This document shows, in pieces, positions 27,300-37,475 of a DNA stretch of 64,000 bases. The first letter of the stretch is position 1. Every line of letters begins with the position of its first letter. This DNA is from Hymenobacter sp. PAMC 26628 (GTDB lineage Bacteria; Bacteroidota; Bacteroidia; Cytophagales; Hymenobacteraceae). The notes beneath the pieces were generated by a model that was not told the origin of the DNA, searched no databases, and saw only the letters and a program-made list of their open reading frames with translations. The stretch spans positions 2,294,001 to 2,358,000 of the forward strand of contig NZ_CP014304.1 of assembly GCF_001562275.1 (NCBI RefSeq). Reading direction: 5' to 3'. A program made the translations under genes and the position numbers.

Positions 27300-28304
27300 A
27301 TGAAGATTACCGCTGCCATTACCGGGATAGGTTCCTACGTACCCGATTACGTGTTAACTAACCAGGAACTCGAAAAAATGGTGGACACCACCGACGAGTG
27401 GATTACCTCGCGTACGGGCATTAAGGAGCGACGCATTTTGAAGGGCGAGGACCAGGGCACCTCGGTGCTGGGGACCAAGGCGGTGCAGCAACTGCTGGAA
27501 AAAACTGGTACCCGCCCCGACGAAATAGAGCTGCTGATTTGCGCCACCACCACGCCCGACGTGCTGTTCCCGGCCACGGCCAACATCATTTCCAACGCGG
27601 TGGGCATCACCAAGGCCTTCAGCTACGACATGAACGCGGCCTGCTCTAGTTTTTTGTTCGCGCTGGCCACCGGGGCCCAGTTCATCCAAGCCGGTACTTA
27701 CAAGAAAGTGGTTGTGGTGGGCGCCGACAAGATGTCGTCCATTGTCGACTACACCGACCGCGCCAACTGCATCTTGTTTGGCGACGGGGCCGGGGCTGTG
27801 CTGCTTGAACCCAACACCGAGGGCTACGGCCTGCTCGACCAAGTGCTGCGCACCGATGGCAGCGGCGAGGCCTACCTGCATCAGAAAGCGGGCGGCAGCC
27901 GCCGCCCGCCCACGCACGAAACCGTGGAGCGGCGCGAGCACTACATTTACCAGGAAGGGGCCACCGTGTTCAAGTTTGCCGTGAAAAGCATGGCCGACGT
28001 AGCCGCCCAGGTGATGGAGCGCAACCACCTCGGCAACGACGACGTGGCCTGGCTGGTGCCCCACCAAGCCAACAAACGCATCATCGACGCCACGGCCCAC
28101 CGCATGGGCGTAGGCCCCGAGAAGGTGATGCTCAATATCCAGCGCTATGGCAACACCACCAACGGCACCATTCCGCTGTGCCTGGCTGACTACGAAAGCC
28201 AGCTGCGCCGCGGCGACAACCTCATCCTGGCCGCTTTTGGCGGGGGCTTCACCTGGGGCTCAGTGTACCTGAAGTGGGCCTATGATTATAAAGCGGTTAG
28301 CTAA
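27300..28304 (+). CDS. fabH: 3-oxoacyl-ACP synthase III FabH
   Basis: 334 residues. The start [20 protein letters not shown] is typical. The nucleophile Cys115 lies in [13 protein letters not shown], and the His and Asn of the triad are in [12 protein letters not shown] and [12 protein letters not shown]. The glycine-rich C-terminus GGGFTWGS completes the thiolase fold. FabH condenses acetyl-CoA or branched acyl-CoA with malonyl-ACP to begin fatty acid synthesis. It lies between plsX and efp. Confidence 0.96.
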   Translation: MKITAAITGIGSYVPDYVLTNQELEKMVDTTDEWITSRTGIKERRILKGEDQGTSVLGTKAVQQLLEKTGTRPDEIELLICATTTPDVLFPATANIISNAVGITKAFSYDMNAACSSFLFALATGAQFIQAGTYKKVVVVGADKMSSIVDYTDRANCILFGDGAGAVLLEPNTEGYGLLDQVLRTDGSGEAYLHQKAGGSRRPPTHETVERREHYIYQEGATVFKFAVKSMADVAAQVMERNHLGNDDVAWLVPHQANKRIIDATAHRMGVGPEKVMLNIQRYGNTTNGTIPLCLADYESQLRRGDNLILAAFGGGFTWGSVYLKWAYDYKAVS

Positions 28305-28404
28305 CAGCCACTGGCCGTTAGCTTTGTTTTTGCTTTTCAGAAATTGATTTTCCATCTACACCGCCGCTTATAGCCAGCCGCTATCAGCCAACAGCTTAAT
28401 TTTT

Positions 28405-28968
28405 ATGGCCAGTACCGCCGATTTTCGCAACGGGCTCGTGCTCAACTACAACGGGGAGTTGCACGTCATCACCGAATTCCAGCACGTCAAGCCCGGCAAG
28501 GGCCCCGCGTTTGTGCGCACCAAAATGCGCAACATCAAAACCGGCCGCGTGATTGACAACACCTTCAACGCCGGCGTGAAAGTGGAAACGGCCCGCGTGG
28601 AGCAGCGCCCGCACCAGTACTTGTTCAAGGACGATTACGGCTACACGTTCATGGACACCGATACCTTCGAGCAGATTGTGCTGCCCGAGGCCATGCTGCC
28701 CTTCGCCGACCTAATGAAGGAAGGCCAGGCCGTGACCATCCTCATGCACGCCGAAACCGAGCAGCCGCTCACCGCTGAGCTGCCCACCACCGTGGAGCTG
28801 ATGGTGACCTACACCGAGCCCGGCCTACGCGGCGACACGGCCACCAACACGCTCAAGCCCGCCATTATGGAAACCGGCGCCCGGGTGCAGGTGCCGCTGT
28901 TCATTGACCAGGACACTAAAATTCGGGTCGATACCCGCACCTATTCCTATGTCGAAAGAGTCAAGTAA
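28405..28968 (+). CDS. efp: Translation elongation factor P
   Basis: 187 residues, the usual EF-P length. Domain I reads [20 protein letters not shown] and the modification loop is [12 protein letters not shown], with Lys at the tip. Domains II and III follow (TVEYT-type segment [20 protein letters not shown]). EF-P relieves ribosome stalling at polyproline. It is part of the fabH-efp-accB-accC run. Confidence 0.96.
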   Translation: MASTADFRNGLVLNYNGELHVITEFQHVKPGKGPAFVRTKMRNIKTGRVIDNTFNAGVKVETARVEQRPHQYLFKDDYGYTFMDTDTFEQIVLPEAMLPFADLMKEGQAVTILMHAETEQPLTAELPTTVELMVTYTEPGLRGDTATNTLKPAIMETGARVQVPLFIDQDTKIRVDTRTYSYVERVK

Positions 28969-28996
28969 AGACCCATCGCCCAAAAAGGACGCCCCT

Positions 28997-29470
28997 ATGA
29001 AAGCCAAAGAACTACAGGAACTGCTCGATTTCATCGCCAAGTCAGGCCTGAACAAAGTGAACATCGAAACCGACGAATTCAAGATTTCGGTGCAGCGTGA
29101 CCCCAGCACCAAACAGGTGGTTAGCGTGGCCGCCCCAGCCCCCGCGGCCGCCCCGGCTCCGGCTCCGGCTCCGGCTGCTGCCGTGGCCCCCGCCGCTGGG
29201 GCCCCAGCGGCGGCACCAGCGGCCCAGGCCGCCAGCCAAATCGCCCTGAAAGCCCCCATGATCGGCACGTTCTACCGCAGCAACGGGCCCGATTCGCCGG
29301 CCTTCGTACAAGTGGGCGACATGGTAGAAAAAGGCCAGGTGATTTGCATCATCGAAGCCATGAAGCTGTTCAACGAGATTGAAGCCGAACAGAGCGGCCG
29401 CATCGTGAAGGCGCTGGTGGAAAACGCCACCCCGGTGGAGTACGACCAGCCGCTGTTTCTGATTGAGTAG
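28997..29470 (+). CDS. accB: Acetyl-CoA carboxylase biotin carboxyl carrier protein
   Basis: 157 residues from the ATG at 28997 ([20 protein letters not shown]); an ATG at 28949 would add 16 residues and overlap efp. An Ala/Pro-rich linker spans about residues 40-80. The biotinyl domain has the [12 protein letters not shown] motif with the biotinylated Lys. It carries the carboxyl group between AccC and the carboxyltransferase. accC follows after a palindromic repeat. Confidence 0.94.
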   Translation: MKAKELQELLDFIAKSGLNKVNIETDEFKISVQRDPSTKQVVSVAAPAPAAAPAPAPAPAAAVAPAAGAPAAAPAAQAASQIALKAPMIGTFYRSNGPDSPAFVQVGDMVEKGQVICIIEAMKLFNEIEAEQSGRIVKALVENATPVEYDQPLFLIE

Positions 29471-29485
29471 TTCTTACACGAGTTT

Positions 29486-29594
29486 TTGTCATCCTGCGCG
29501 CCGCGAAGGACCTGAGGGCTTTGAAGCGACTTGTGGTAATTGATGCTGCAAATTGCTCCTTCCGCCAAGGTTTTTCGCGGCGCGCAGGATGACA
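29486..29594. repeat. Palindromic repeat, family A-like, copy 4, between accB and accC
   Basis: Arms TTGTCATCCTGCGCGCCGCG (from 29486) and its inverted partner ending near 29594. It is the most divergent family member (TCATCCTGCGCG against TCATGCTGAGCG), but its arms match each other well. It interrupts an otherwise tight operon. Confidence 0.75.
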
Positions 29595-29628
29595 GTTTTT
29601 TACCCCCACCCGAATCTCCCAACGACCC

Positions 29629-30972
<1,344 letters not shown>

Positions 30973-30989
30973 GCAAATTTGATAAAGCC

Positions 30990-31322
30990 ATGTCACAAAA
31001 TTCGCAGCTCATCGAAATAGAAGTAAAGCGTGGATTTTGGCTTTATGATGGCGTATTGCGCAAAACCGTAATGATTTTCAGAATCAATTATGACGTGTAT
31101 TACGAGATTGAAAAAGATGAAGGTTTAGATATGTCGGACGATACTCCTGACTTAAACGAGCAGGGTGAGTCTTATTTAATTCGATGGCCCAGACAAGACT
31201 TTGCAGAGAATTCTGGTTCCTTCACTGTTGGCGGGTTGACGTTGAATTCTGCAATTGAAATAGTGGAGCGAACTGTCAGCCAAAAAATTGATTGGATAAC
31301 AAGTCCTATCTTACTTTCATGA
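30990..31322 (+). CDS. Hypothetical protein
   Basis: 110 residues, A/T-rich compared with accC 18 bases upstream. No family recognised, no signal peptide. It is rich in aromatic and acidic residues (FWLYDGVLRKT, YEIEKDEGLDMSDD). Its stop overlaps the ATG of the broken antitoxin by the shared bases ATGA, so all three small genes probably came in together. Confidence 0.6.
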   Translation: MSQNSQLIEIEVKRGFWLYDGVLRKTVMIFRINYDVYYEIEKDEGLDMSDDTPDLNEQGESYLIRWPRQDFAENSGSFTVGGLTLNSAIEIVERTVSQKIDWITSPILLS

Positions 31323-31570
31323 CCCCGCACCACCTCACCATCCCCGATGATGCCGATTACCACCAGTTGCTGCGAGTAGCCGCAGCATTGGGCTTATAGG
31401 TAACCACTGATGGTACAGTCTCGAAAAAACCGGCGACAACTATGGCGGAGGAAGAGCGCCAGCACCACTTGGCCATCGTCGCTAAGGGCGGCAGCGGTCT
31501 GAGCATACCCGACCCAACGGCGTGGCAACGGGAAATTCGTGCAGACCGCCCGCTGCCGGGCCGCGACTAA
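31319..31570 (+). pseudogene. Antitoxin-like gene with in-frame TAG
   Basis: Read through, this gives 83 codons starting MTPHHLTIPDDADYHQLLRV and ending AWQREIRADRPLPGRD, in the style of small Bacteroidota antitoxins that precede PIN-domain toxins (final 'WQRE..RDR.LPGR'). A TAG at 31397-31399 stops it after 26 codons; the frame on either side is coherent. A restart at the ATG near codon 41 is possible and would leave the toxin-binding C-terminus. Too short to be noticed by gene length alone. Confidence 0.6.
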
Positions 31571-31941
31571 TTGCCTACTTACTTGACAGCAACCTGCTAA
31601 TTTATTCGGCCGCAGAAACGCATAAGTTTTTGCGGCCCTTGGCATTAAGTAGGCAGAACTTTGCCTCTTTTATTTCCAAGGTTGAAACGTTGGGTTTTCA
31701 CCGACTAGAAGCGGCAGACGCAATTTATTTCAATTCGCTTTTTGCTATTATTACGCTACTGCCAGTTACACCTAACATCATTGAATCAGCAATACAACTG
31801 CGACAACAGCGGCGCATGAGTTTAGGCGACTCGCTGATTGCCGCTACGGCCCTGGAGTTTGACTTGATGCTGGCCACGCGGAACGTTGCTGATTTTGCCT
31901 CGATTCCTTCCCTGACTGTCTACGATCCGTTTCAGCAGTAG
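31522..31941 (+). CDS. PIN-domain toxin (VapC-like)
   Basis: 139 residues from a GTG at 31522. The PIN domain proper begins IAYLLDSNLLIYSAAETHK (first Asp), continues with Glu in SKVETLGFHR, and ends with MSLGDSLIAATAL and LATRNVADF, giving the acidic Mg2+ site of an RNase. Homologues normally begin just before the first Asp. That codon is ATT at 31570, right after the antitoxin stop, so either the GTG further in or a rare ATT start is used, or the start codon is lost. Confidence 0.7.
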   Translation: MATGNSCRPPAAGPRLIAYLLDSNLLIYSAAETHKFLRPLALSRQNFASFISKVETLGFHRLEAADAIYFNSLFAIITLLPVTPNIIESAIQLRQQRRMSLGDSLIAATALEFDLMLATRNVADFASIPSLTVYDPFQQ

Positions 31942-31987
31942 AGAGCCCCAATGGCTCCGTTACGCCAGGCTCTTTATTGCGCTCTTC

Positions 31988-34579
31988 ATGTTTTCACGGG
32001 TTGTTATTCTGTTGCTGGGGGCCCTAGCGGGCCTACTGCTTCCCCAACTGGCTGTGGGCCAAGACGCGCACACCGGCGGCGTATTCGTGGACAAGGCTGG
32101 GGTGCTGCGCTGGACGCAAGGTAAGCAGGAAGTGGCCCTGTTTGGGGTGAATTACACCGCGCCGTTTGCCTACTCCTACCGGGCCCTGGGCAAGCTGGGC
32201 GTGGACCGGGAGCAGGCCATTCGGCAGGACGTGTACCACCTGGCGCGGCTGGGCGTGGACGCGTTCCGCCTCCACGTGTGGGACGTGGAAATCAGCGACA
32301 CGCTGGGCAACCTCAAGGAAAACGACCACCTGCGGCTGCTCGACTACCTGGTGGACCAGCTGGAACGGCGCGGCATTAAAATCATCCTCACTCCCATTGC
32401 CTATTGGAACAACGGCTACCCGGAAAAGGACACCGGGACGGGCTTTTCGAGCATTTACGGCAAGGGCGAGGCCTACACCAACCCACGCGCGGTGGCGGCG
32501 CAGGAGCGCTACCTTACGCAGTTCCTCAACCACCGCAACCCCTACACCAAGCAGCTGATCCGGCAAGACCCGGGCATTATTGCCTTCGAGGTGTGCAACG
32601 AGCCGCACTACCACCAGCCCGAGGGCCCCGTGACGGCTTTTGCCGACCGCATGGCCGGGGCCATCCGGGCGACGGGCTGCCGCAAGCCGGTGTTCTACAA
32701 CATTGCTGAGAGCCCGCAGGTATACAACGCCATTCTGAACGCCAAGGTGGATGGGCTCACGTTTCAGTGGTACCCCGAGGGGCTGGTGGGCGGGCACACG
32801 CTGCGCGGCAACTTCCTGCCCTACGTGGACCGCTACCCGATTCCGTACGCTGGCGACCTGCGCTTTAAAAGCAAGGCCAAGATGGCGTATGAGTTTGAGT
32901 CGGCCGACGTGGTGCAGCCGGTGATGTACCCTTTTATGGCCCGCAGCTTCCGCACGGCGGGCTTGCAGTGGGCCACCATGTTTGCCTACGACCCGCTGGC
33001 CCTGGCCTACGCCAACACCGAGTACCAGACCCACTACCTGAACCTGGCCTACACGCCGGCCAAGGCTATTAGCCTGCTCATTGCGGGGCAGGTGTTCCGG
33101 CGCGTGAAGCGGGGAAAAACCTTCAAGGGCTACCCGGCCGACTCGACGTTCGACACGTTCCGGGTGAGCTACCGCGAACAGCTAAGCGAGATGAACACGC
33201 CCGAGGCCTTCTACTACACCAATAGTACGGCCACGCGGCCGGCGGCCCCGGCCCAGCTGCGGCACGTGGCGGGCACGGGCTCGTCGGCGGTGGTGCGCTA
33301 CGGTGGCCTGGGGGCGTATTTCCTCGATTGGCTGGCCCCGGGGGTGTGGCGGCTAGAGGTGCTGCCCGACGCCGTGCCCATCCGCGACCCGTTTGCTAAA
33401 ACCTCGCTGGCGCAGCCCGTAACGCAGATTTTGTGGAACGACCAGCCATTGCAGCTCGCCCTGCCCGGCCTGGGCGAGAACTACACCTTGCGCGGCGTTA
33501 ACGAAGGCAACACCGCCCAGACCACTGCCACCGGGGGCCACATCACCGTGCGCCCCGGCGTGTACTTGGTGGCCGCCGCGGGGCAAAACACCGCTGCCTA
33601 CGGGGCCCAAACGTCGTTTGGCGCCGGCCAGCTGGGCGAGTACGCCGCCCCCGCCCCCACCGACCTGGGGCCCCAGGTGCGGCACACGCCGCCGGCCCAG
33701 GCCGGGGCCGGCCAGCCGCTGCGCCTCGAAGCCACCCTCACCGGCGTGGGGCCCCAGGACAGTGTACTGCTTGTGGCCCAGCACTACTACGGCCGCACCC
33801 AAACGCTGCCGATGACGGCCACCACCTACGCCACCTACGCCGCCACCGTGCCCGCCGCACTGGTGTACCCCGGCCTGGTGCGGTACTGGCTGGTATTGCG
33901 CCACGCTGGGAAACGCCTCACGTTTCCGGGGGCCTTTGCGGGCCAGCCCGGCGACTGGGACTACGCCCATCCCGAGCACTGGGAAGTGCCCATAGTAGCC
34001 GCCGGAGCCCCGCTGCCGCTCTTCAGCGCCGGGGCGGACAAGGACCTGACGGAGGCCCACGGCGTGGACAACCAGGGCTGGACCGACTACGTGACCACGC
34101 CCGCCGGGGCCCTGGCGCTGCGCCTGGTGCAGGGCCCCGCCTCGGCCAAAAACCCCGCGCCGGCCGCCGGGGCCCCGGTAGCGGCCCTGCGCGCCTACTT
34201 GGGCGAGCGGCTGGCCAGCCGCCCGGCCGCCGAGCTGGCGGGCTTCCGCACGGTGGTGGTGCGGGTGCGGCTCGGCGCGGGCGCGGGGGCCCTGCGCCTC
34301 AGCCTGGCCACGCGCGACGCCGTGGCCTACACCGCCGAGGTGCCCGTGAGTGGCCCCGATTGGCAGGAAGTGCGCGTACCGCTAGCGGCGTTCCGGCCGG
34401 CGCCGCTGCTGCTGGTGCCACGCCCCTACCCGGGCTTTTTGCCGCTCGACTACACTGCCCCCGGGGCCCCGGGGGCCCTAAAGCTGGCCGACGCCGACGT
34501 GCTGCAAGTGGTGCTGGGCGCCGCCCCGGCCGGCCCCGCGCCGCTGACGGTGGACCTGGAATCAGTGTCGCTGCAATAG
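31988..34579 (+). CDS. Secreted GH5-like glycoside hydrolase
   Basis: 863 residues with signal peptide MFSRVVILLLGALAGLLLPQ. Residues about 30-420 form a TIM barrel of the cellulase/mannanase clan: FGVNYTAPFAYSYRALG, FRLHVWDVE, the acid-base Glu in FEVCNEPHYH and a likely nucleophile Glu in KMAYEFESADV. The C-terminal half has beta-rich modules, the last resembling a galactose-binding domain. The enzyme is predicted to act on a beta-linked polysaccharide in the periplasm or outside; specificity is unknown. It stands alone, flanked by a decayed toxin pair and a palindromic repeat. Confidence 0.8.
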   Translation: MFSRVVILLLGALAGLLLPQLAVGQDAHTGGVFVDKAGVLRWTQGKQEVALFGVNYTAPFAYSYRALGKLGVDREQAIRQDVYHLARLGVDAFRLHVWDVEISDTLGNLKENDHLRLLDYLVDQLERRGIKIILTPIAYWNNGYPEKDTGTGFSSIYGKGEAYTNPRAVAAQERYLTQFLNHRNPYTKQLIRQDPGIIAFEVCNEPHYHQPEGPVTAFADRMAGAIRATGCRKPVFYNIAESPQVYNAILNAKVDGLTFQWYPEGLVGGHTLRGNFLPYVDRYPIPYAGDLRFKSKAKMAYEFESADVVQPVMYPFMARSFRTAGLQWATMFAYDPLALAYANTEYQTHYLNLAYTPAKAISLLIAGQVFRRVKRGKTFKGYPADSTFDTFRVSYREQLSEMNTPEAFYYTNSTATRPAAPAQLRHVAGTGSSAVVRYGGLGAYFLDWLAPGVWRLEVLPDAVPIRDPFAKTSLAQPVTQILWNDQPLQLALPGLGENYTLRGVNEGNTAQTTATGGHITVRPGVYLVAAAGQNTAAYGAQTSFGAGQLGEYAAPAPTDLGPQVRHTPPAQAGAGQPLRLEATLTGVGPQDSVLLVAQHYYGRTQTLPMTATTYATYAATVPAALVYPGLVRYWLVLRHAGKRLTFPGAFAGQPGDWDYAHPEHWEVPIVAAGAPLPLFSAGADKDLTEAHGVDNQGWTDYVTTPAGALALRLVQGPASAKNPAPAAGAPVAALRAYLGERLASRPAAELAGFRTVVVRVRLGAGAGALRLSLATRDAVAYTAEVPVSGPDWQEVRVPLAAFRPAPLLLVPRPYPGFLPLDYTAPGAPGALKLADADVLQVVLGAAPAGPAPLTVDLESVSLQ

Positions 34580-34607
34580 GTTGGGAGAAGTCTCACCGAA
34601 TAACCAA

Positions 34608-34702
34608 GGCCATCATGCCGAGCGTAGCCGGAGCATCTCTCCCGCTGAGTAAATAATACTGCCGCGGAGGAGATGCTTCGACTGCGCTCAGCATGACGGC
34701 CT
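34608..34702. repeat. Palindromic 3'-end repeat, family A, copy 5
   Basis: Arms around GGCCATCATGCCGAGCGTAG (from 34608) and GCTCAGCATGACGGCC (ending 34702) form an imperfect palindrome downstream of the glycosidase. Confidence 0.8.
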
Positions 34703-34757
34703 CCCCCAAGTGCTATTATCAAGCAATCCTTTGTTTCTCAAACCTACCCAAATTCCC

Positions 34758-35600
34758 ATGAGAATTTTTACTCGTTTAGTAGCGCTGGGGCCCCTGGCGT
34801 GGGTCCTGGCGGGCCCCGTCGCGGCCCTCGAAGCCTTCCGCGACGTGCCGCCCGCGGCCGGCCTCGTGTACAACGCGGGGTTTGAGTTCACCGGCGGCAC
34901 GGCCACGCCCCTGGGCTGAAGCACGGCCTCGACGGCCGGCGTGGACGCCGATTTCACCGAAGAAGGCACCGTGCACGGCGGCCAGCTGCGCCTCACGCAC
35001 TACAAGACCACGGCCTACCGGGTGCGCACCTACCAACTGCTCAGTAACTTACCCAACGGCACCTACAACCTCAGCGGCTGGGTAACGAGCAGCGGCGGCC
35101 AAAACTCCTGCCAACTCTACGCCAACAGCTTTGGGGGCCCCGAGCAGACCGTGGCCGTGCCCACCAGCGCCGGCTCCGTCCAAGTCCAAGTGCCCGGCAT
35201 CGTGGTGACGAATGGGCAGTGCGAAACCGGCCTGCGCACCGACGCCAACGCCGGCAACTATTGCAGCCTCGACGACGTGACCTTCGCGCCCGCCCAAGCG
35301 CTGGCTACCGCGCCCAGCGCCACGGTGGCGGCCGCGGTGCAGCTGTACCCCAACCCCACCGCGGGCACTTTCGCCCTCGCGTTCAGCCTGACCCAGGCGA
35401 GCCTGGTGCGCGCGACGTTGCTCACCCTCACCGGCCAGGTAGTGCGTGTGCTGAGCGACGCCGCCCAAGTACCCGCCGGCCCGCACGTGCTGGCACTGGG
35501 CACTGGGGCCGCGCTGCCGGCCGGCGCCTATTTGGTACGCCTGGCCTGCGGCAACCAAATAACCGTGCGCAAGCTGTTAGTAAAACAACCCTTCCGCTAA
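34758..35600 (+). pseudogene. Secreted T9SS-sorted carbohydrate-binding-like protein with in-frame TGA
   Basis: Read through, 280 codons: signal peptide (MRIFTRLVALGPLAWVLAGP), a jelly-roll-like domain resembling carbohydrate-binding modules (YNLSGWVTSSGGQNSCQLYA, GNYCSLDDVTF) and a C-terminal T9SS sorting domain (VQLYPNPTAGTFALAF ending ITVRKLLVKQPFR). A TGA at 34917-34919 stops it at codon 54; the context LG-stop-STAS suggests a former TGG Trp codon. Both sides are in the same frame, so one G-to-A change explains the break. Confidence 0.75.
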
Positions 35601-35673
35601 CGGTTAGGGCCCCACGCAAAGGAGCGCGCCAGCAGTGGCGCGCTCCTTTGCGTGGGGCCCTAACCGTTAGCGG
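35594..35673. terminator. Perfect 38-bp-arm palindrome shared by two convergent gene ends
   Basis: The arms 35594-35631 and 35636-35673 are exact complements around a GCAG loop. Each arm begins with CCGCTAA, so the stop codon and last Arg codon of both convergent genes are part of the palindrome. Confidence 0.85.
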
Positions 35674-36551
35674 TGGGCCGGTGGCCGGTCGAACAGCCAT
35701 TCGTAGGCGGCAGCGAACTCGCGCTGCCAGAACCATTCGCGGTGCTCGCCGTCGGGGGCGGCGTGGTAGGCCACGTGGGCGGTAGGCACGCCCGCGGCGT
35801 GCAGCACGTCGCGCCACTGCGCCATCAGGGGCAGCATCGAGCTGTCTTCCTTGGCCCCGGCCACTAGGTAAAACTTGGCAGTGGCTGCCGGCGGGTGCTG
35901 CCGCGCGTAGGCCCGCAGCGAATCGTTGCAAACCCAAAAGGCGGGCGAGAAGGCCCCCACGCGCCCGAACACGGCCGGGTAGCGCAGGGCGGCGTACACC
36001 GAAATGAGCCCCCCCAGGCTGGAGCCGGCGATGCCGGTATGGGCCGCGTCGGGGCGAGTGCGGTAGTGGCCGTCGATGTAAGGCTTGAGGGTGAGGGCCA
36101 GGAAATCGACGTAGGCCGCGCCCTGGCCCCCGGTCTTGATTTTGGGATTGTGCCACGGAATGTACTCGTCGCCCCGGTAGCGGCTGCCGTTGTCCACGGC
36201 CACCACGATGCAGCCGGTGGGGTCCTGGCCGCTGACGCGGAGGCGGTCCAGGGCTTCATCTACGCCCCACTCACCGGCGAAGGCCGTGGCGGCATCGAAT
36301 ACGTTTTGGCCGTCGTGCAGGTACAGCACCGGGTAGCGGCGCTGGGGCTGGCGCGCGTAGTCGGCGGGCAGGTACAGCCACACGCGCCGGTGGCGGCCCA
36401 GCTGCGGCATGAAAAACGCGGTGTCGAGCACCTGCACCTGGGGGCTGGCCGTGCTGGGGCCCTTGGCGGCGGGATGGCCGGCGCCCCGGGCCCCCAGCAC
36501 GGCGCAGTGGGCCACCGGGGCCCCGGGCGGCGGAGAACTGATGATGGACAT
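35667..36551 (-). CDS. Enterochelin-esterase-like alpha/beta hydrolase
   Basis: 294 residues. The esterase D fold is shown by RVWLYLPADYARQP, YPVLYLHDGQNVFDA, the oxyanion segment VVAVDNGSRYRGDEY, the nucleophile elbow GIAGSSLGGLIS and a C-terminal HREWFWQREFAAAYEWL with the His. No clear signal peptide is seen with this start (MSIISSPPPGAPVAH). The family hydrolyses siderophore esters or carbohydrate esters; the substrate is unassigned. It shares its 3' end with a long palindrome and follows the small secreted protein gene on the same strand. Confidence 0.82.
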   Translation of the reverse strand: MSIISSPPPGAPVAHCAVLGARGAGHPAAKGPSTASPQVQVLDTAFFMPQLGRHRRVWLYLPADYARQPQRRYPVLYLHDGQNVFDAATAFAGEWGVDEALDRLRVSGQDPTGCIVVAVDNGSRYRGDEYIPWHNPKIKTGGQGAAYVDFLALTLKPYIDGHYRTRPDAAHTGIAGSSLGGLISVYAALRYPAVFGRVGAFSPAFWVCNDSLRAYARQHPPAATAKFYLVAGAKEDSSMLPLMAQWRDVLHAAGVPTAHVAYHAAPDGEHREWFWQREFAAAYEWLFDRPPAHR

Positions 36552-36575
36552 GGTGAAACGGTTTGCCGCGCCGCG

Positions 36576-37172
36576 CTAGCGCAGGGTAGCCCCGGCGCCG
36601 GCCCCGCGCTCCGAGGCGTCAATTTTGCGCAGCGTATAGATGGCCCGCACCGAGTCAATCCCCGGCAGGCCGTTGGTTTGAAAATCGATGCGGTAGCCCT
36701 GGCCGGGGGCCACTACGAAGTGGCGGTACTCTTCGGCTGGCTCGCGCACCACGTACAGCTCGCCGGGGGCGGGCACCTTCAGGCGGGCGTAGGTGCTGCG
36801 GCCGTCACCGGCGGGGCGGCGCTCGGGGCCCGCCAGCAGGCTGGGGCCCGAGAGACGGAACTTCTGGGCGTCGGTGCCGGGCAGGGCCGGGTTGCTAAGG
36901 CCATCGACAAAGATGCCGCGGCGCTGGGCCAGCTCTTCCAGCGTGAGGGTGAGCAGCAGGGGCAGCTGCTGCTTGTCCATCACCAGCTGCTGGGTGGCCT
37001 GTCCGGCACCCGGGGCCCGGTAAAAAACCAGCACCGGCTCCGCCAGCCGCACGCGGCTCACGTAGGGCTGCACCTCGCCCGTGGCGGCGCGGCCAGCCCG
37101 GGCGCGGGGCGACGACTGGGCCGCGCCAACGACGGGCAGCAAACCCAAAGCGAAGAGTAGCAACGATTTCAT
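36576..37172 (-). CDS. Secreted hypothetical protein
   Basis: 198 residues with a signal peptide (MKSLLLFALGLLPVVGAAQS). No family recognised. The mature part is a mixed region with YVSRVRLAEPVLVFYRAPGA and a C-terminal segment EYRHFVVAPGQGYRIDFQTN that looks beta-rich. It lies 24 bases upstream of the esterase gene on the same strand and divergent from the Sus cluster, so it may be co-expressed with the esterase. Confidence 0.65.
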   Translation of the reverse strand: MKSLLLFALGLLPVVGAAQSSPRARAGRAATGEVQPYVSRVRLAEPVLVFYRAPGAGQATQQLVMDKQQLPLLLTLTLEELAQRRGIFVDGLSNPALPGTDAQKFRLSGPSLLAGPERRPAGDGRSTYARLKVPAPGELYVVREPAEEYRHFVVAPGQGYRIDFQTNGLPGIDSVRAIYTLRKIDASERGAGAGATLR

Positions 37173-37394
37173 GCAGCAAAGAACTTACGCAGTGAGCCGT
37201 CAAAGGTAGGCACCGCCCCGCATTACCAAAACCCGTGGCCGCTCCCCGCTCCCGGGGCCCCAGCGGCCACCTATTGCTAACGTTTGCATAACTGGGAACC
37301 TGGGTTGGATGACATAGGGTTAAAAAACCATCGATGACCGATAGGATAAAACCAATAAAGCGTACTATATCGCACTTTACTACTGAAAAATAGG

Positions 37395-37402
37395 TAAATT
37401 TG
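37395..37402 (+). promoter_or_regulatory. Possible -7 box of the Sus cluster
   Basis: TAAATTTG matches TAnnTTTG inside an A/T-rich 270-base gap upstream of susC, with a TTTA 15 bases upstream. The short spacing makes the match imperfect. No other feature was seen in this gap. Confidence 0.4.
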
Positions 37403-37475
37403 TCACCCCAAAAACGCTGCTTGCCTACTATTTCTTCAACACTAGTTCTTCATTTTTTTACCAACTCCTGTTTCC

